23,170 nucleotides of DNA from Sulfuritalea sp. (lineage in GTDB: Bacteria; Pseudomonadota; Gammaproteobacteria; Burkholderiales; Rhodocyclaceae): contig JAPLRA010000166.1 in the NCBI GenBank assembly GCA_026399445.1, positions 1 to 23,170 on the forward strand, given 5' to 3'. Position 1 is the stretch's first letter. Each line of letters opens with the position of its first letter. Shown in pieces: positions 1-8,752 of the stretch. Below the pieces are notes generated by a model. The model worked only from the letters and a program-made list of their open reading frames with translations, did not search any database and was not told where the DNA came from. A program made the translations under genes and the position numbers.

Positions 1-327
1 ATCATGTTCACGCTGACGCAGAACCGCTGGAAGATCGACGACGTGCTCGGTGTCTGGCCGCTACACGGCCTGTGCGGCGCCTGGGGCGGCATCGCCGCCG
101 GCATCTTCGGAACCAAAACATTGGGCGGGCTGGGCGGCGTCGCCTTCATGAGCCAGCTCGCCGGCACCGCGCTGGGCATCGCCATCGCCTTCGGCGGCGG
201 CCTGCTGGTCTATGGCGCACTGAAAGCCTTCGTCGGCATCCGCCTCGAAGCCGAAGACGAATTCAACGGCACCGATTTGACCATCCACAAGATTTCGGCG
301 AGTGCAGAGCGGGAGACGCTTTGGTAG
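1..327 (+). CDS. amt: Ammonium transporter (Amt/MEP/Rh family), C-terminal fragment
   Basis: This is the last ~108 codons of an ammonium channel gene whose 5' part lies outside the window; the frame is open to base 1 and ends in TAG. Visible family features are the segment DDVLGVWPLHGLCGAWGG, matching the Amt helix that carries the second pore histidine (family knowledge: His318 of E. coli AmtB), then glycine-rich transmembrane segments. The cytosolic tail has GIRLEAEDEFNGTDLTIH, the usual Amt C-terminal signature (G-x-R-x-x-x-E-x-E-x-x-G-x-D-L). That tail is where GlnK/PII normally docks. A glnK gene often precedes amt but would be off the left edge. A strong terminator follows about 45 nt downstream. 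Family assignment is firm; substrate specificity is by family only. Confidence 0.9.
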   Translation: MMFTLTQNRWKIDDVLGVWPLHGLCGAWGGIAAGIFGTKTLGGLGGVAFMSQLAGTALGIAIAFGGGLLVYGALKAFVGIRLEAEDEFNGTDLTIHKISASAERETLW

Positions 328-373
328 GGGTTTGATTGGTAGCAATGAGGCCTGTCGGAACAGCGACAGGATG

Positions 374-403
374 AACAAAGCCCGGGTGATACCGGGCTTT
401 GTT
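374..403 (+). terminator. Rho-independent terminator after amt
   Basis: A 12-bp perfect stem (arms 374-385 and 392-403) encloses a 6-nt loop and runs directly into a T-rich stretch (402-410). It sits about 45 nt after the amt stop codon and is oriented to end plus-strand transcription. On the minus strand the far side of the stem is not T-rich, so it should stop amt transcripts better than transcripts of the convergent helicase gene. Confidence 0.85.
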
Positions 404-478
404 TGTTTTTCTGATGCTACATGCCTCAGAAACGAAAGCATGTTCGTCAGCCAAAAACTGGCGATGGCTATGCCGCTG

Positions 479-3400
479 TTATGTTCGCAATACGGTAAAG
501 CGTCTGAACAATGCAGTGGGTATCGGGCGCTCAAGCTTCCAGACCATGGACATGGGCTTGCTGCCTGTTGGAAGCCCCTCCAGATTTACAGGGCCAAGCG
601 CAATGAAGGGGTGATCGGTCGTCTCACGTACAAACAGCTGGAAGCGCCAGCCGTTGCCCGGACTTTCGATATAACGCCGACCAGCCGGTGTGATTTCCCC
701 CGCGCTGTTCTGGCTCTGCCAATGAAACAGCTCCGGGCTAACGGCATAGTCGTGATAGGCCACGCGCTCGTGGAAGCCTTCCTTCTTGTCAAGGGTCACA
801 AACAACAACTGTAGTTTCAACTGCTCGATGTTCAGCAAACCCTCAGACATTCTTGGTCGGCCTGATGGACCCCAACGCCCTACCGCAGTAAGAATTTCCG
901 ACCGACTATAGGCTCCGTGTAGGAGCAGCGGCCAATCATCCGGCAGTCCAGGAACAGGAACCGACTCAAGATCGGCATGCATGTCCAGCCACTCGGCAAG
1001 CTCGCCCAGTTCTTCGCGCATCAGCGGTGATTCATCGAGCCGGCGTAGGAACTCCTCACCATTCAGCAACTCGCTTCTCTGCGCGACTACTTGATAGGCC
1101 ACCATCTGTACCAAGCGTCGCTCGCGGGGAAGTAACTCGGACCATAAGCGGACGCCTTGATCAGCGATCCGCTGCATGATGGAAATGCGCTCGCCATCAT
1201 TTACGTGCGCCAACGCCGCGAAGCGCTTGCCGAAATACTCCTCATCCGAACCGACCGGCCGAGATTCAAGGCCGGCAGCACGCTTGAGCTCCGTCCACCC
1301 GGAATGCCGGTCGTCGTAGATGTCGTCGAGCTCGATGCACTGCTCAATCAGAAAAGTTGCCAGCCGGATCGTTTCGCGCGGGCGACCTTGGGCAAAGGCC
1401 AGCAATTCGCTCGTCAAACGCCGCCAAGTCTGGTTGGCAACCGTCCTGAGCGCATCTAGCACGCGCTCACGGGCGACACGGTCAAACTGGATATGGCAGC
1501 CCGGCGGTAGGCTGGTAAAGCCCGCCGTCATTTCGATGACGAACTGCTTGCGAGACAATCCGGTGATCGCTTGATAAATTCGGTCGAAGCGAAAACCCTC
1601 GGCAATGCGTCCGACAAAGTCTAGAACGAGACAGCTGTCCTTGTTCGGAGAAAGCCGTAAGCCGCGTCCCAACTGCTGAGCAAACACAACCGGGCTTTGG
1701 GTGGGACGCAGGAAGAGCAGCGTGTTCGCTTCCGGAATGTCGACGCCTTCGTTGTACAAGTCACAAGTGCAAAGAATGCGAAGTTCGCCGGCTGCCAAAC
1801 GCCCTGGAGCTTGCCGGCGATCCTCATCCGCCGTCTGGCTGGTTACTGCCGTGGCCGGCCATCCAGTTTCGTTGAAACGATCCGCCATGAAATTGGCGTG
1901 TGCTATATCGACGCAGAAAGCGATAGCTCTTACCGCGCTGTGGTTTTCCACGTAACGATTCAGCGCATCAATGACCCGGCGAGCCCTCGCATGATCGGCA
2001 CCAAGGATGTTCCCCAACTGCTGGATCGCCAGCTGCGGGCGGCCCCAAGTCACCTGCCGCAGGTCGCATTCATCTGGGGTGGCGTAGTACTCGAAGGGGG
2101 CAAGCAACTGCTGATCAAGCGCATCCCAAAGGCGCAGTTCGACCGCAGGACTGCCATCCGGACGCGCGCTGAAAAACGACAGAATCGACTCACCGTCCGC
2201 GCGCTCAGGTGTCGCTGTAAGACCAAGCAGAATACGCGGAGAGACCACATTCACAAATCGCCGGAATGAATCGGCAGGAAGGTGGTGACATTCGTCAATG
2301 ATTACCGTGTGCCAGTAATCGGATCCGAAAGCTTCTAGCAACTTGCGGGCTGTCACGCTCGCAATCGTGGCAAAGAGATGCTGATGAGACTCAGGTTGAG
2401 AACCCTCTGCCAGCAATTCACCAAAATCTGGTCGCCGCAAAATCTGGCGGAATGTCGCAAGTGCCTGTTGAAGGATTTGGACGCGGTGGGCAATGAACAA
2501 CATTTTCGGTGGCGTTCCCGCCGCCTGCGTCTGCCGAAGATAGTCGAATGCGGCCACGACCGTCTTGCCCGTACCGGTCGCCGCAACCACCAGATTGCGA
2601 AAGCGGCCATGGCGACGTTCGGCCGCAAGGCGTTCCAGCATCGCCTCTTGAAAAGCCCGCGGCCGAAGGTCGAACCAAGTCGGCATGGCGACAACATTGG
2701 TGCCTGCGTAGGGCTGTCTCGCCTCACCCAAAGCAACGCGCAGCCGCTGCCGGTGATCCTCGTTGGCGGGGTCAAAAGACTGAAACTCCGGGTCATTCCA
2801 GAGTGTTTCGAAATGTGCCGCAGCCGCTGCGAACAAATCGGACTGTCCGACCTGAGTGAATTTAACCGTCCACTCAATACCATTGAGCAGCGCCGAGGCA
2901 GACAAGTTTGCGCTCCCGACAAACGCGGAACCAAAGCCCGACTTTCGGTGAAACATCCACGCCTTGGCATGTAGTCGTGACCGCTGCCCATCCAAAGAAA
3001 TTTTCAGTTCGACACCGGGAAGGCTCGCCAGCTTCTCGACAGCCCGCGCTTCTGTTGCCCCCATATAGGTGGTCGTGATCACGCGAAAACGTGTCCTAGG
3101 AATTCCAAATGCATCAACGGCAGTGACCGACTCCAATACGTCAATTAACTTGCGCAACCCGCTCCAGGTAATAAAGCTGACCAGTACGTCAATCCTGTCG
3201 GCACTGTTTAGCTCGGCGCGCAACTCGGCAAACAAAGAGGGATCGGCACGTCCCGCAGTGAAAAGCCAAGGTGCGCTAAGCCCCGTCGGCGGATAAATGG
3301 GTGTAACGCCAGCGGGATGCACCGCGCGTAGCGCTCTTGCTGGAGTTAGTAGGGGTGCAACCTCAACACCTTGCTGACGAATCCATGCCAACAGACCATT

Positions 3401-3673
3401 GATGAGATCGACTTCGCGATTCGACTCCGAAGCGCCAGCGCTATCGGAAATTTCATCAAATATTTCTGGCAGCAAGCGGGCGATTTCAAGCACTAGGCGC
3501 CGCCGCAGCTCCGCTGAACCAAGCTTCTCAATTTCGTATTGCCTTTCTGGAGGCAAGACTTCAAGAGAACGTTGCAGAGCACCATTCATCACGATGATAT
3601 TAGCAAGGTTATCGGTCGCGAGCCGATATGACAGGATCAAAGGAGCCAGAGTCGAATTGAACTCCTGCAACAC
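479..3673 (-). CDS. PLD-like nuclease / SF2 helicase fusion with DUF3427-type C-terminus
   Basis: The 1064-residue protein has three parts. An N-terminal phospholipase D-like nuclease domain lies at about residues 140-300, with HAK at 235-237 and GSANLS near 253-258. The classical Asp of HKD is absent and Asn/Glu follow, as in PLDc_2-type nucleases. A DEAD/DEAH-type superfamily 2 helicase core follows at about 335-700: Walker A TGTGKT (366-371), DECH (460-463), TATPER (486-491), QQLGRGLR (666-673). The remaining ~350 residues resemble the DUF3427 region of such helicases. It should be an ATP-dependent nucleic-acid translocase with a nuclease head. Related architectures occur in phage-defence loci, but defence is an inference here. 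The GTG start lacks a convincing Shine-Dalgarno. The frame stays open for 16 more codons to a TAG at 3722-3724, so the start could be upstream. It diverges from the MNT/HEPN genes and is convergent with amt. Confidence 0.85.
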   Translation of the reverse strand: MLQEFNSTLAPLILSYRLATDNLANIIVMNGALQRSLEVLPPERQYEIEKLGSAELRRRLVLEIARLLPEIFDEISDSAGASESNREVDLINGLLAWIRQQGVEVAPLLTPARALRAVHPAGVTPIYPPTGLSAPWLFTAGRADPSLFAELRAELNSADRIDVLVSFITWSGLRKLIDVLESVTAVDAFGIPRTRFRVITTTYMGATEARAVEKLASLPGVELKISLDGQRSRLHAKAWMFHRKSGFGSAFVGSANLSASALLNGIEWTVKFTQVGQSDLFAAAAAHFETLWNDPEFQSFDPANEDHRQRLRVALGEARQPYAGTNVVAMPTWFDLRPRAFQEAMLERLAAERRHGRFRNLVVAATGTGKTVVAAFDYLRQTQAAGTPPKMLFIAHRVQILQQALATFRQILRRPDFGELLAEGSQPESHQHLFATIASVTARKLLEAFGSDYWHTVIIDECHHLPADSFRRFVNVVSPRILLGLTATPERADGESILSFFSARPDGSPAVELRLWDALDQQLLAPFEYYATPDECDLRQVTWGRPQLAIQQLGNILGADHARARRVIDALNRYVENHSAVRAIAFCVDIAHANFMADRFNETGWPATAVTSQTADEDRRQAPGRLAAGELRILCTCDLYNEGVDIPEANTLLFLRPTQSPVVFAQQLGRGLRLSPNKDSCLVLDFVGRIAEGFRFDRIYQAITGLSRKQFVIEMTAGFTSLPPGCHIQFDRVARERVLDALRTVANQTWRRLTSELLAFAQGRPRETIRLATFLIEQCIELDDIYDDRHSGWTELKRAAGLESRPVGSDEEYFGKRFAALAHVNDGERISIMQRIADQGVRLWSELLPRERRLVQMVAYQVVAQRSELLNGEEFLRRLDESPLMREELGELAEWLDMHADLESVPVPGLPDDWPLLLHGAYSRSEILTAVGRWGPSGRPRMSEGLLNIEQLKLQLLFVTLDKKEGFHERVAYHDYAVSPELFHWQSQNSAGEITPAGRRYIESPGNGWRFQLFVRETTDHPFIALGPVNLEGLPTGSKPMSMVWKLERPIPTALFRRFTVLRT

Positions 3674-3726
3674 GCCGCGCCGCGCCGCCAGCGCCGACTG
3701 TTGCAGTTCGAAAACCCTTGCCTAGT

Positions 3727-3764
3727 GTTCTCATTATTGCTACATTTGAAGCAAATTTGAGAAC
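3727..3764. promoter_or_regulatory. Nested inverted repeat, candidate operator between divergent genes
   Basis: In the gap between the helicase and MNT genes, GTTCTCA (3727-3733) and TGAGAAC (3758-3764) form a perfect 7-bp inverted repeat. Inside it, ATTTG (3744-3748) and CAAAT (3752-3756) form a second perfect inverted repeat with a 3-nt spacer. The right arm ends 8 nt before the MNT start codon. The neighbouring gene product begins with a winged-helix domain, so autoregulation through this site is a reasonable inference. The site also lies just upstream of the helicase start and could control both directions. Confidence 0.5.
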
Positions 3765-3772
3765 GGTTAGAT

Positions 3773-4384
3773 ATGTCGTCCCTGTCACTCGCCACTCACT
3801 TGCTGGGAGGAACCCGCTCCGCGGTGCTGGCAGCCTTGCTGCTGCACCCCGAGGCCGCGCTCCATGTGCGCGAACTGGCGCGCATCACCGGCGCCTCGCC
3901 GGGATCGTTGCATCGCGAACTGCGGGCGCTGACCGAAATAGGCCTGCTGCTGAGGCAGGAGACGGGGCGCCAGGTGCATTACCGGGCGAATACCGCCTGC
4001 CCCGTATTCGAGGAACTGGCCGGATTCCTGCGCAAGACCATAGGTGTTGCCGATGTGCTGCGCGACGCCTTGGCGCCGCTGGCCGATCAGATATCGCTGG
4101 CCTTCATTTATGGGTCGGTGGCGGCGGGACAGGAGGGGCCGCGCAGCGATGTGGATGTGATGGTGTTGGGCCGCGCCGGATTCGCGGCCGTGGTGAAGGC
4201 GCTGGCGCCGACTCAGGAGATTCTGCGGCGCGACGTCAATGCGACCGTGATGAAGCCCGCGGACTTTGCGCGCAAGCAGGCGGCAGGTGACGGCTTTGTG
4301 GTCGGCGTAATTCGTGAATCGAAAATCTGGCTAATAGGTAGCGAACATGACCTTGCAGAACTTGCTCAAGATCGGCCGGCTTAA
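3773..4384 (+). CDS. Winged-helix + MNT-type nucleotidyltransferase (probable antitoxin)
   Basis: The 203-residue protein has two domains. Residues ~8-75 form a winged helix-turn-helix of ArsR/MarR style (VRELARITGASPGSLHREL recognition region, then a wing with GRQVHYRAN). Residues ~95-200 form a minimal nucleotidyltransferase domain with the signature GS (114-115) followed by D126-x-D128, the metal-binding acidic pair; D154 is a candidate third carboxylate. The next gene, a HEPN-like protein, overlaps it by 38 nt, so the two are translationally linked. In known HEPN/MNT pairs the MNT partner neutralises the HEPN protein, in studied cases by adenylylating it. Here the fused DNA-binding domain suggests that it also represses its own promoter through the inverted repeat just upstream. 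Domain calls are strong; the antitoxin role is inferred. Confidence 0.82.
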   Translation: MSSLSLATHLLGGTRSAVLAALLLHPEAALHVRELARITGASPGSLHRELRALTEIGLLLRQETGRQVHYRANTACPVFEELAGFLRKTIGVADVLRDALAPLADQISLAFIYGSVAAGQEGPRSDVDVMVLGRAGFAAVVKALAPTQEILRRDVNATVMKPADFARKQAAGDGFVVGVIRESKIWLIGSEHDLAELAQDRPA

Positions 4385-4787
4385 GCCGCACGCGCCGACG
4401 ACGCAGGAAATCCGGCGCCTGCTGGCGGCGGCGGAGCGCAATCTGGTCGATGCGCGAGCCGAAATCATCAGCGACGAAACGCGCTTCGATGTCGCCTACA
4501 AGGCCATCATGCAGCTGGCACTGATCGCGATGATGGCGAGCGGCTACCGGCCATCGACCAATGAACCGGGGCACCACCAGACCATGATCCAGTCCTTGCC
4601 CTTGACACTGGGTTTGGCTAACACGACGTGGGTGGTGCTGGATGCCCTGCGCCGCAAACGCAATGTCAGCGATTACCAAGGTGACCCGATCGAGCCCGAA
4701 GCCGTAAGCGAGTGCATTGCGCAGGCGACTGCCTTGCTGGCGACGACGCGCCGCTGGCTTGCGGAACACCATCCGGACTATTTGTAG
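4347..4787 (+). CDS. HEPN-domain protein (probable toxin partner of the MNT gene)
   Basis: The 146-residue protein is all-helical in character. It carries GYRPSTNEPGHHQ (66-78) followed by LRRKRNVSDY (101-110), the pattern of HEPN proteins encoded next to minimal nucleotidyltransferases. Classical HEPN ribonucleases carry R-x4-6-H; here R105 is followed four residues on by Y110, and no histidine lies in that helix. The similar RN-x3-Y form occurs in the SAV_6107-like HEPN branch, as far as I recall. It starts inside the end of the MNT gene (38-nt overlap) and ends 10 nt before a convergent small gene. RNase toxicity is not certain without the His; it could instead be a substrate-binding partner of the nucleotidyltransferase. 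Confidence 0.75.
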   Translation: MTLQNLLKIGRLKPHAPTTQEIRRLLAAAERNLVDARAEIISDETRFDVAYKAIMQLALIAMMASGYRPSTNEPGHHQTMIQSLPLTLGLANTTWVVLDALRRKRNVSDYQGDPIEPEAVSECIAQATALLATTRRWLAEHHPDYL

Positions 4788-4797
4788 CGCCAGCCCC

Positions 4798-4995
4798 TCA
4801 GGCGGTCGCGTGCTTCCGGCGTCTGGTCGCTGCACCCATCGCTTCGCCGTCTTCGACCAGATCGTCGTCCGCTTCGCTGAAGCGCACGATCCGCACGCCC
4901 GCCGGAAGATCGGACTTGCGACGGCAAAGCTCCCTCAGCCAGTCGTTGCCGGGAGGGGCGAGAACATCCATGAGGCTCATGGTGCGATCGGTCAT
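4798..4995 (-). CDS. Hypothetical 65-residue protein
   Basis: I do not recognise a family. The start ATG has a good Shine-Dalgarno (GGAG, 8 nt upstream), which picks this frame over a longer overlapping one starting near 5083 whose translation is Arg/Gly-rich and looks like noise. The product begins MTDRTMSLMDVLAPPGNDWL. It has a basic RRK patch, an acidic stretch (SEADDDLVEDGE) and a basic RRRKH tail. There is no signal peptide, membrane segment or cysteine pair. It is convergent with the HEPN gene and lies downstream of a double hairpin and a small ORF on the same strand. Confidence 0.5.
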   Translation of the reverse strand: MTDRTMSLMDVLAPPGNDWLRELCRRKSDLPAGVRIVRFSEADDDLVEDGEAMGAATRRRKHATA

Positions 4996-5069
4996 TTGTG
5001 GCTCCAGTGGTTTCTGGACTTACTGAAAAGCCGAAACGTTCGCGTCCGGGCTCGCGTCCTCCGCAAAGG

Positions 5070-5134
5070 CGAAGGCCCCACAAGCGCGGGGCCTTCGGGC
5101 GGCTGGAAGGAGGAAACCAGCCACCGGGGGGGGG
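5070..5134 (-). other. Tandem hairpins next to a G9/C9 homopolymer
   Basis: One stem of 10 perfect GC-rich base pairs (arms 5070-5079 and 5088-5097, 8-nt loop) lies 3 nt from a second inverted repeat (GGCTGG 5101-5106 with CCAGCC 5117-5122). Three bases beyond that is a run of nine G (5126-5134), which reads as C9 on the minus strand. Read on the minus strand, the order is small-ORF stop, C9, hairpin, stronger hairpin. No U-tract follows, so it is not a textbook terminator. It could end the arfB transcript or act as an attenuator for the 65-codon gene. Confidence 0.45.
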
Positions 5135-5143
5135 AAAGTGGAC

Positions 5144-5203
5144 CTACCGGCCGAGATAGCGGCGGGAATCGGCGAGAAATTTCAGGACTGCGTTGGCTTG
5201 CAT
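5144..5203 (-). CDS. Candidate 19-residue small ORF / leader peptide
   Basis: Downstream of arfB on the same strand, ATG with a Shine-Dalgarno (CGGAG, 6 nt upstream) opens a 19-codon frame, MQANAVLKFLADSRRYLGR, ending in TAG. The short hydrophobic/basic sequence directly followed by a C9 tract and two hairpins resembles a leader-peptide layout. It lacks the run of one amino acid typical of amino-acid attenuators. It could equally be a chance ORF; the ribosome binding site and its position are the only support. Confidence 0.35.
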   Translation of the reverse strand: MQANAVLKFLADSRRYLGR

Positions 5204-5322
5204 GGTCGGCTCCGTTGCGCGATTGAATGTCGGCACGCTTATGTAGATGGGGCCGGCACCGATTGGTTCAATGCCGAATTGCAACAAACTGTTTCACCCG
5301 GCCGCGACAGCTGCCGCCGGGC

Positions 5323-5739
5323 TCAGCCGTCGCTGACGCGCCCTCGCTGGGCCTTCACCTTGCCGCGCAGGACCTTGCTGTCGACACGGCGCTTCTGCGA
5401 ATTGCGCGTCGGCTTGGTGGCGCGGCGCGGGCGCGGGATGAAGGCGGCCTGGGCGATCAGCTCGCGCAGTCGCTCCAGCGCGGCGAAGGTGTTGCGTTCC
5501 AGGCTGCGGAATTGCTGCGCCTTGATCACCACGATGCCGTCGGCGCTGATGCGCTGGTCGCGCAATTGCAGCAGGCGGGCCTTGATCTCGTCGGGCAGCG
5601 AGGAGGCGCCGATGTCGAAGCGCAAATGCACGGCGTTCGACACCTTGTTGACGTTCTGGCCGCCCGCGCCCTGGGCGCGAATCGCGGTGATTTCGACTTC
5701 GTCTTCGCGCAGCAGGGTTTCGGCCTGGGTGGCTATCAC
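5323..5739 (-). CDS. arfB: Alternative ribosome-rescue factor ArfB (peptidyl-tRNA hydrolase)
   Basis: The 138-residue protein (E. coli ArfB/YaeJ is 140) has the release-factor catalytic motif GAGGQNVNKVS with GGQ at 26-28. A long basic C-terminal tail (PRPRRATKPTRNSQKRR onward) matches the part that ArfB inserts into the empty mRNA channel of stalled ribosomes. It hydrolyses peptidyl-tRNA on ribosomes that lack a stop codon in the A site. The start is GTG at 5739-5737, sharing GTGA with the stop of the upstream DUF1415 gene (4-nt overlap), so translation is probably coupled. The tail and small size exclude a full release factor. Confidence 0.93.
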   Translation of the reverse strand: MIATQAETLLREDEVEITAIRAQGAGGQNVNKVSNAVHLRFDIGASSLPDEIKARLLQLRDQRISADGIVVIKAQQFRSLERNTFAALERLRELIAQAAFIPRPRRATKPTRNSQKRRVDSKVLRGKVKAQRGRVSDG

Positions 5740-6311
5740 GGCTTTGGCTTCTCCGGCGCAGCGACATCGAGCGCGCGCCAGCCTTCGTGCCCCAGCGCGC
5801 GCAGGGTTTCGATGTTGCGCTCATAGATGTCGGCGGCATCGGGGAAGGCGGCCGTGGCGCGGGCCAGGCTGGCTTCGCGAATCAGGTGCAGCGTCGGGTA
5901 GGGCGCTCGGTTGGTGTGGTTGGCGATGTCGTCGGCGTCCGTCTCGGCAAACACATAATCCGGGTGGAAGCTCGCCACCTGCAGCACGCCGCCCAGCCCC
6001 TGAGTGCGCAGCACGACTTCGACCAGATCGAGGAAGTCGGTGAAGTCACCGAAGTCGGCGAGAACGTCGGGCGTGATGAGCAGGGTGGTGTCGACTTCTT
6101 CGGGCGCGGCCTCGGCGAGGAATTTCAGCTCGCGCTCGAGATCGTCGAGCAAGGCATTGTCATTCTGCGCGGCGCTGACGACGTAGCGGATCTGGCCCTT
6201 GACGTGCACGCCCTTGGCGAAGGGGCAGAGGTTGAGGCCGATCACCGCGCGCTCCAGCCAGTTGCGGGTGGCGGCGATGATTGCGTCGTGGCGTGCCGCT
6301 ATGTCGGACAT
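5736..6311 (-). CDS. DUF1415 family protein
   Basis: The 191-residue soluble protein starts MSDIAARHDA and contains the motif GLNLCPFAKG (25-34, Cys29), an internal DFLDLVEVVL helix and a segment FHPDYVFAETDADD followed by NRAPYPTLHLIRE. These are the conserved blocks of DUF1415, whose biochemical role is unknown to me. The conserved CPFA cysteine suggests a redox or metal role, but that is only a guess. It sits 27 nt after the RIO kinase gene and overlaps arfB by 4 nt, so it is probably co-transcribed with both. Confidence 0.85.
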   Translation of the reverse strand: MSDIAARHDAIIAATRNWLERAVIGLNLCPFAKGVHVKGQIRYVVSAAQNDNALLDDLERELKFLAEAAPEEVDTTLLITPDVLADFGDFTDFLDLVEVVLRTQGLGGVLQVASFHPDYVFAETDADDIANHTNRAPYPTLHLIREASLARATAAFPDAADIYERNIETLRALGHEGWRALDVAAPEKPKP

Positions 6312-6338
6312 GGAAAGTCGGCGCTGGCGATACGGCGA

Positions 6339-7181
6339 TCAGCCGGCCTGATACAGGAGCCGGCGCTCTTCCGCCTGCAGCGCCAGCTTGACCTCTTCCA
6401 GCACCGCGTCGACATCGGCGATGCGATGGTCGATTTCGATGCGGCCCGTCAGTTCGCTTTCCGGCGTCAGGTTGCCGGCCTGGTAGAGCCGCCAGATTTC
6501 CTTGCCGTAGTCGCTGTCGGCGAGCTCCGGCGCGAACTGGCCGAAATAGCTGGCCAGGTTGGCGACGTCGCGTTCCAGCATGGGCCCGGCGTTGCTGTTG
6601 CCGGCGGCGTCGACGGCCTGCGGCAAATCGATGATGACCGGGCCGTCATGTCCGACCAGGATGTTGTATTCGGAGAGGTCGCCGTGGATGATTCCGGCGC
6701 ACAGCATGCGGACCACCTGATTGAGCAAACCGGCATGGAATTCCAGCGCCTGCGCGGGCGAGAGTTCGACGTCGTTGAGCCGCGGCGCGGGATGGCCGTC
6801 GGCATCGGTCACCAGATCCATCAGCAGCACGCCTTCGTGGCAGATGTAGGGCTGCGGCACGCGCACGCCAGCGGCGGCCAGCCGATACAGGGCATCGACC
6901 TCGGCGCTTTGCCAGGCTTCTTCCTGCATCTGGCGGCCATAGCGGGTGCCCTTTTCCATGGCCCGCGCCTGTCGGCTGTTCTTGGTCTTGCGGCCTTCCT
7001 GATACGACACGCTTTTGCGAAAGCTGCGTTGTTTGGCGTCCTTGTACACCTTGGCGCAGCGAATCTCTTCGCCGCAACGAACGATGTAAACGGTCGCCTC
7101 CTTGCCGCTCATCAACTGGCGAATGACGTCATCGACCAGGCCTTCGCTGACCAGCGGCTGGAGTCTGTTGGGTGTCTTCAT
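6339..7181 (-). CDS. RIO-type serine/threonine protein kinase
   Basis: The 280-residue protein shows the RIO kinase core: a phosphate-binding loop at SGKEATVYIV (25-34), ATP-anchoring Lys44 in CAKVYKD, the catalytic loop HGDLSEYN (166-173, Asp168 and Asn173) and the metal-binding IIDLPQ (Asp185, replacing DFG). It is a bacterial relative of RIO1, which in archaea and eukaryotes acts in small-subunit maturation; the bacterial role is much less defined. I chose ATG at 7181, 10 nt after the dbpA stop. A longer frame to 7301 exists, but its extra 40 residues are Arg/Ser-rich and overlap dbpA. The gene lies between an RNA helicase gene and DUF1415/arfB on one strand. Confidence 0.9.
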   Translation of the reverse strand: MKTPNRLQPLVSEGLVDDVIRQLMSGKEATVYIVRCGEEIRCAKVYKDAKQRSFRKSVSYQEGRKTKNSRQARAMEKGTRYGRQMQEEAWQSAEVDALYRLAAAGVRVPQPYICHEGVLLMDLVTDADGHPAPRLNDVELSPAQALEFHAGLLNQVVRMLCAGIIHGDLSEYNILVGHDGPVIIDLPQAVDAAGNSNAGPMLERDVANLASYFGQFAPELADSDYGKEIWRLYQAGNLTPESELTGRIEIDHRIADVDAVLEEVKLALQAEERRLLYQAG

Positions 7182-7191
7182 GCCTGCAGGC

Positions 7192-8661
<1,470 letters not shown>

Positions 8662-8666
8662 GCGCA

Positions 8667-8672
8667 ATTATA
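8667..8672 (-). promoter_or_regulatory. Perfect -10 box immediately before dbpA
   Basis: TATAAT reads on the minus strand at 8672-8667. By normal spacing, transcription would begin near 8660, essentially at the dbpA ATG. There is no convincing -35 hexamer 16-18 nt upstream and no extended -10 TG, so the box could be fortuitous. Confidence 0.35.
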
Positions 8673-8752
8673 GTGGCGCGGGATACCCACCCGGCCTTTT
8701 GAGTCGATGGCGACGACGAGATGCGCCGCGTTCCTGCCGACGGCACTCAGCG

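Noticed and set aside
4778..5083. 101-codon minus-strand frame overlapping the 65-codon gene
   Set aside because: No ribosome site, Arg/Gly/Ser-rich translation, and the other frame has a proper Shine-Dalgarno.
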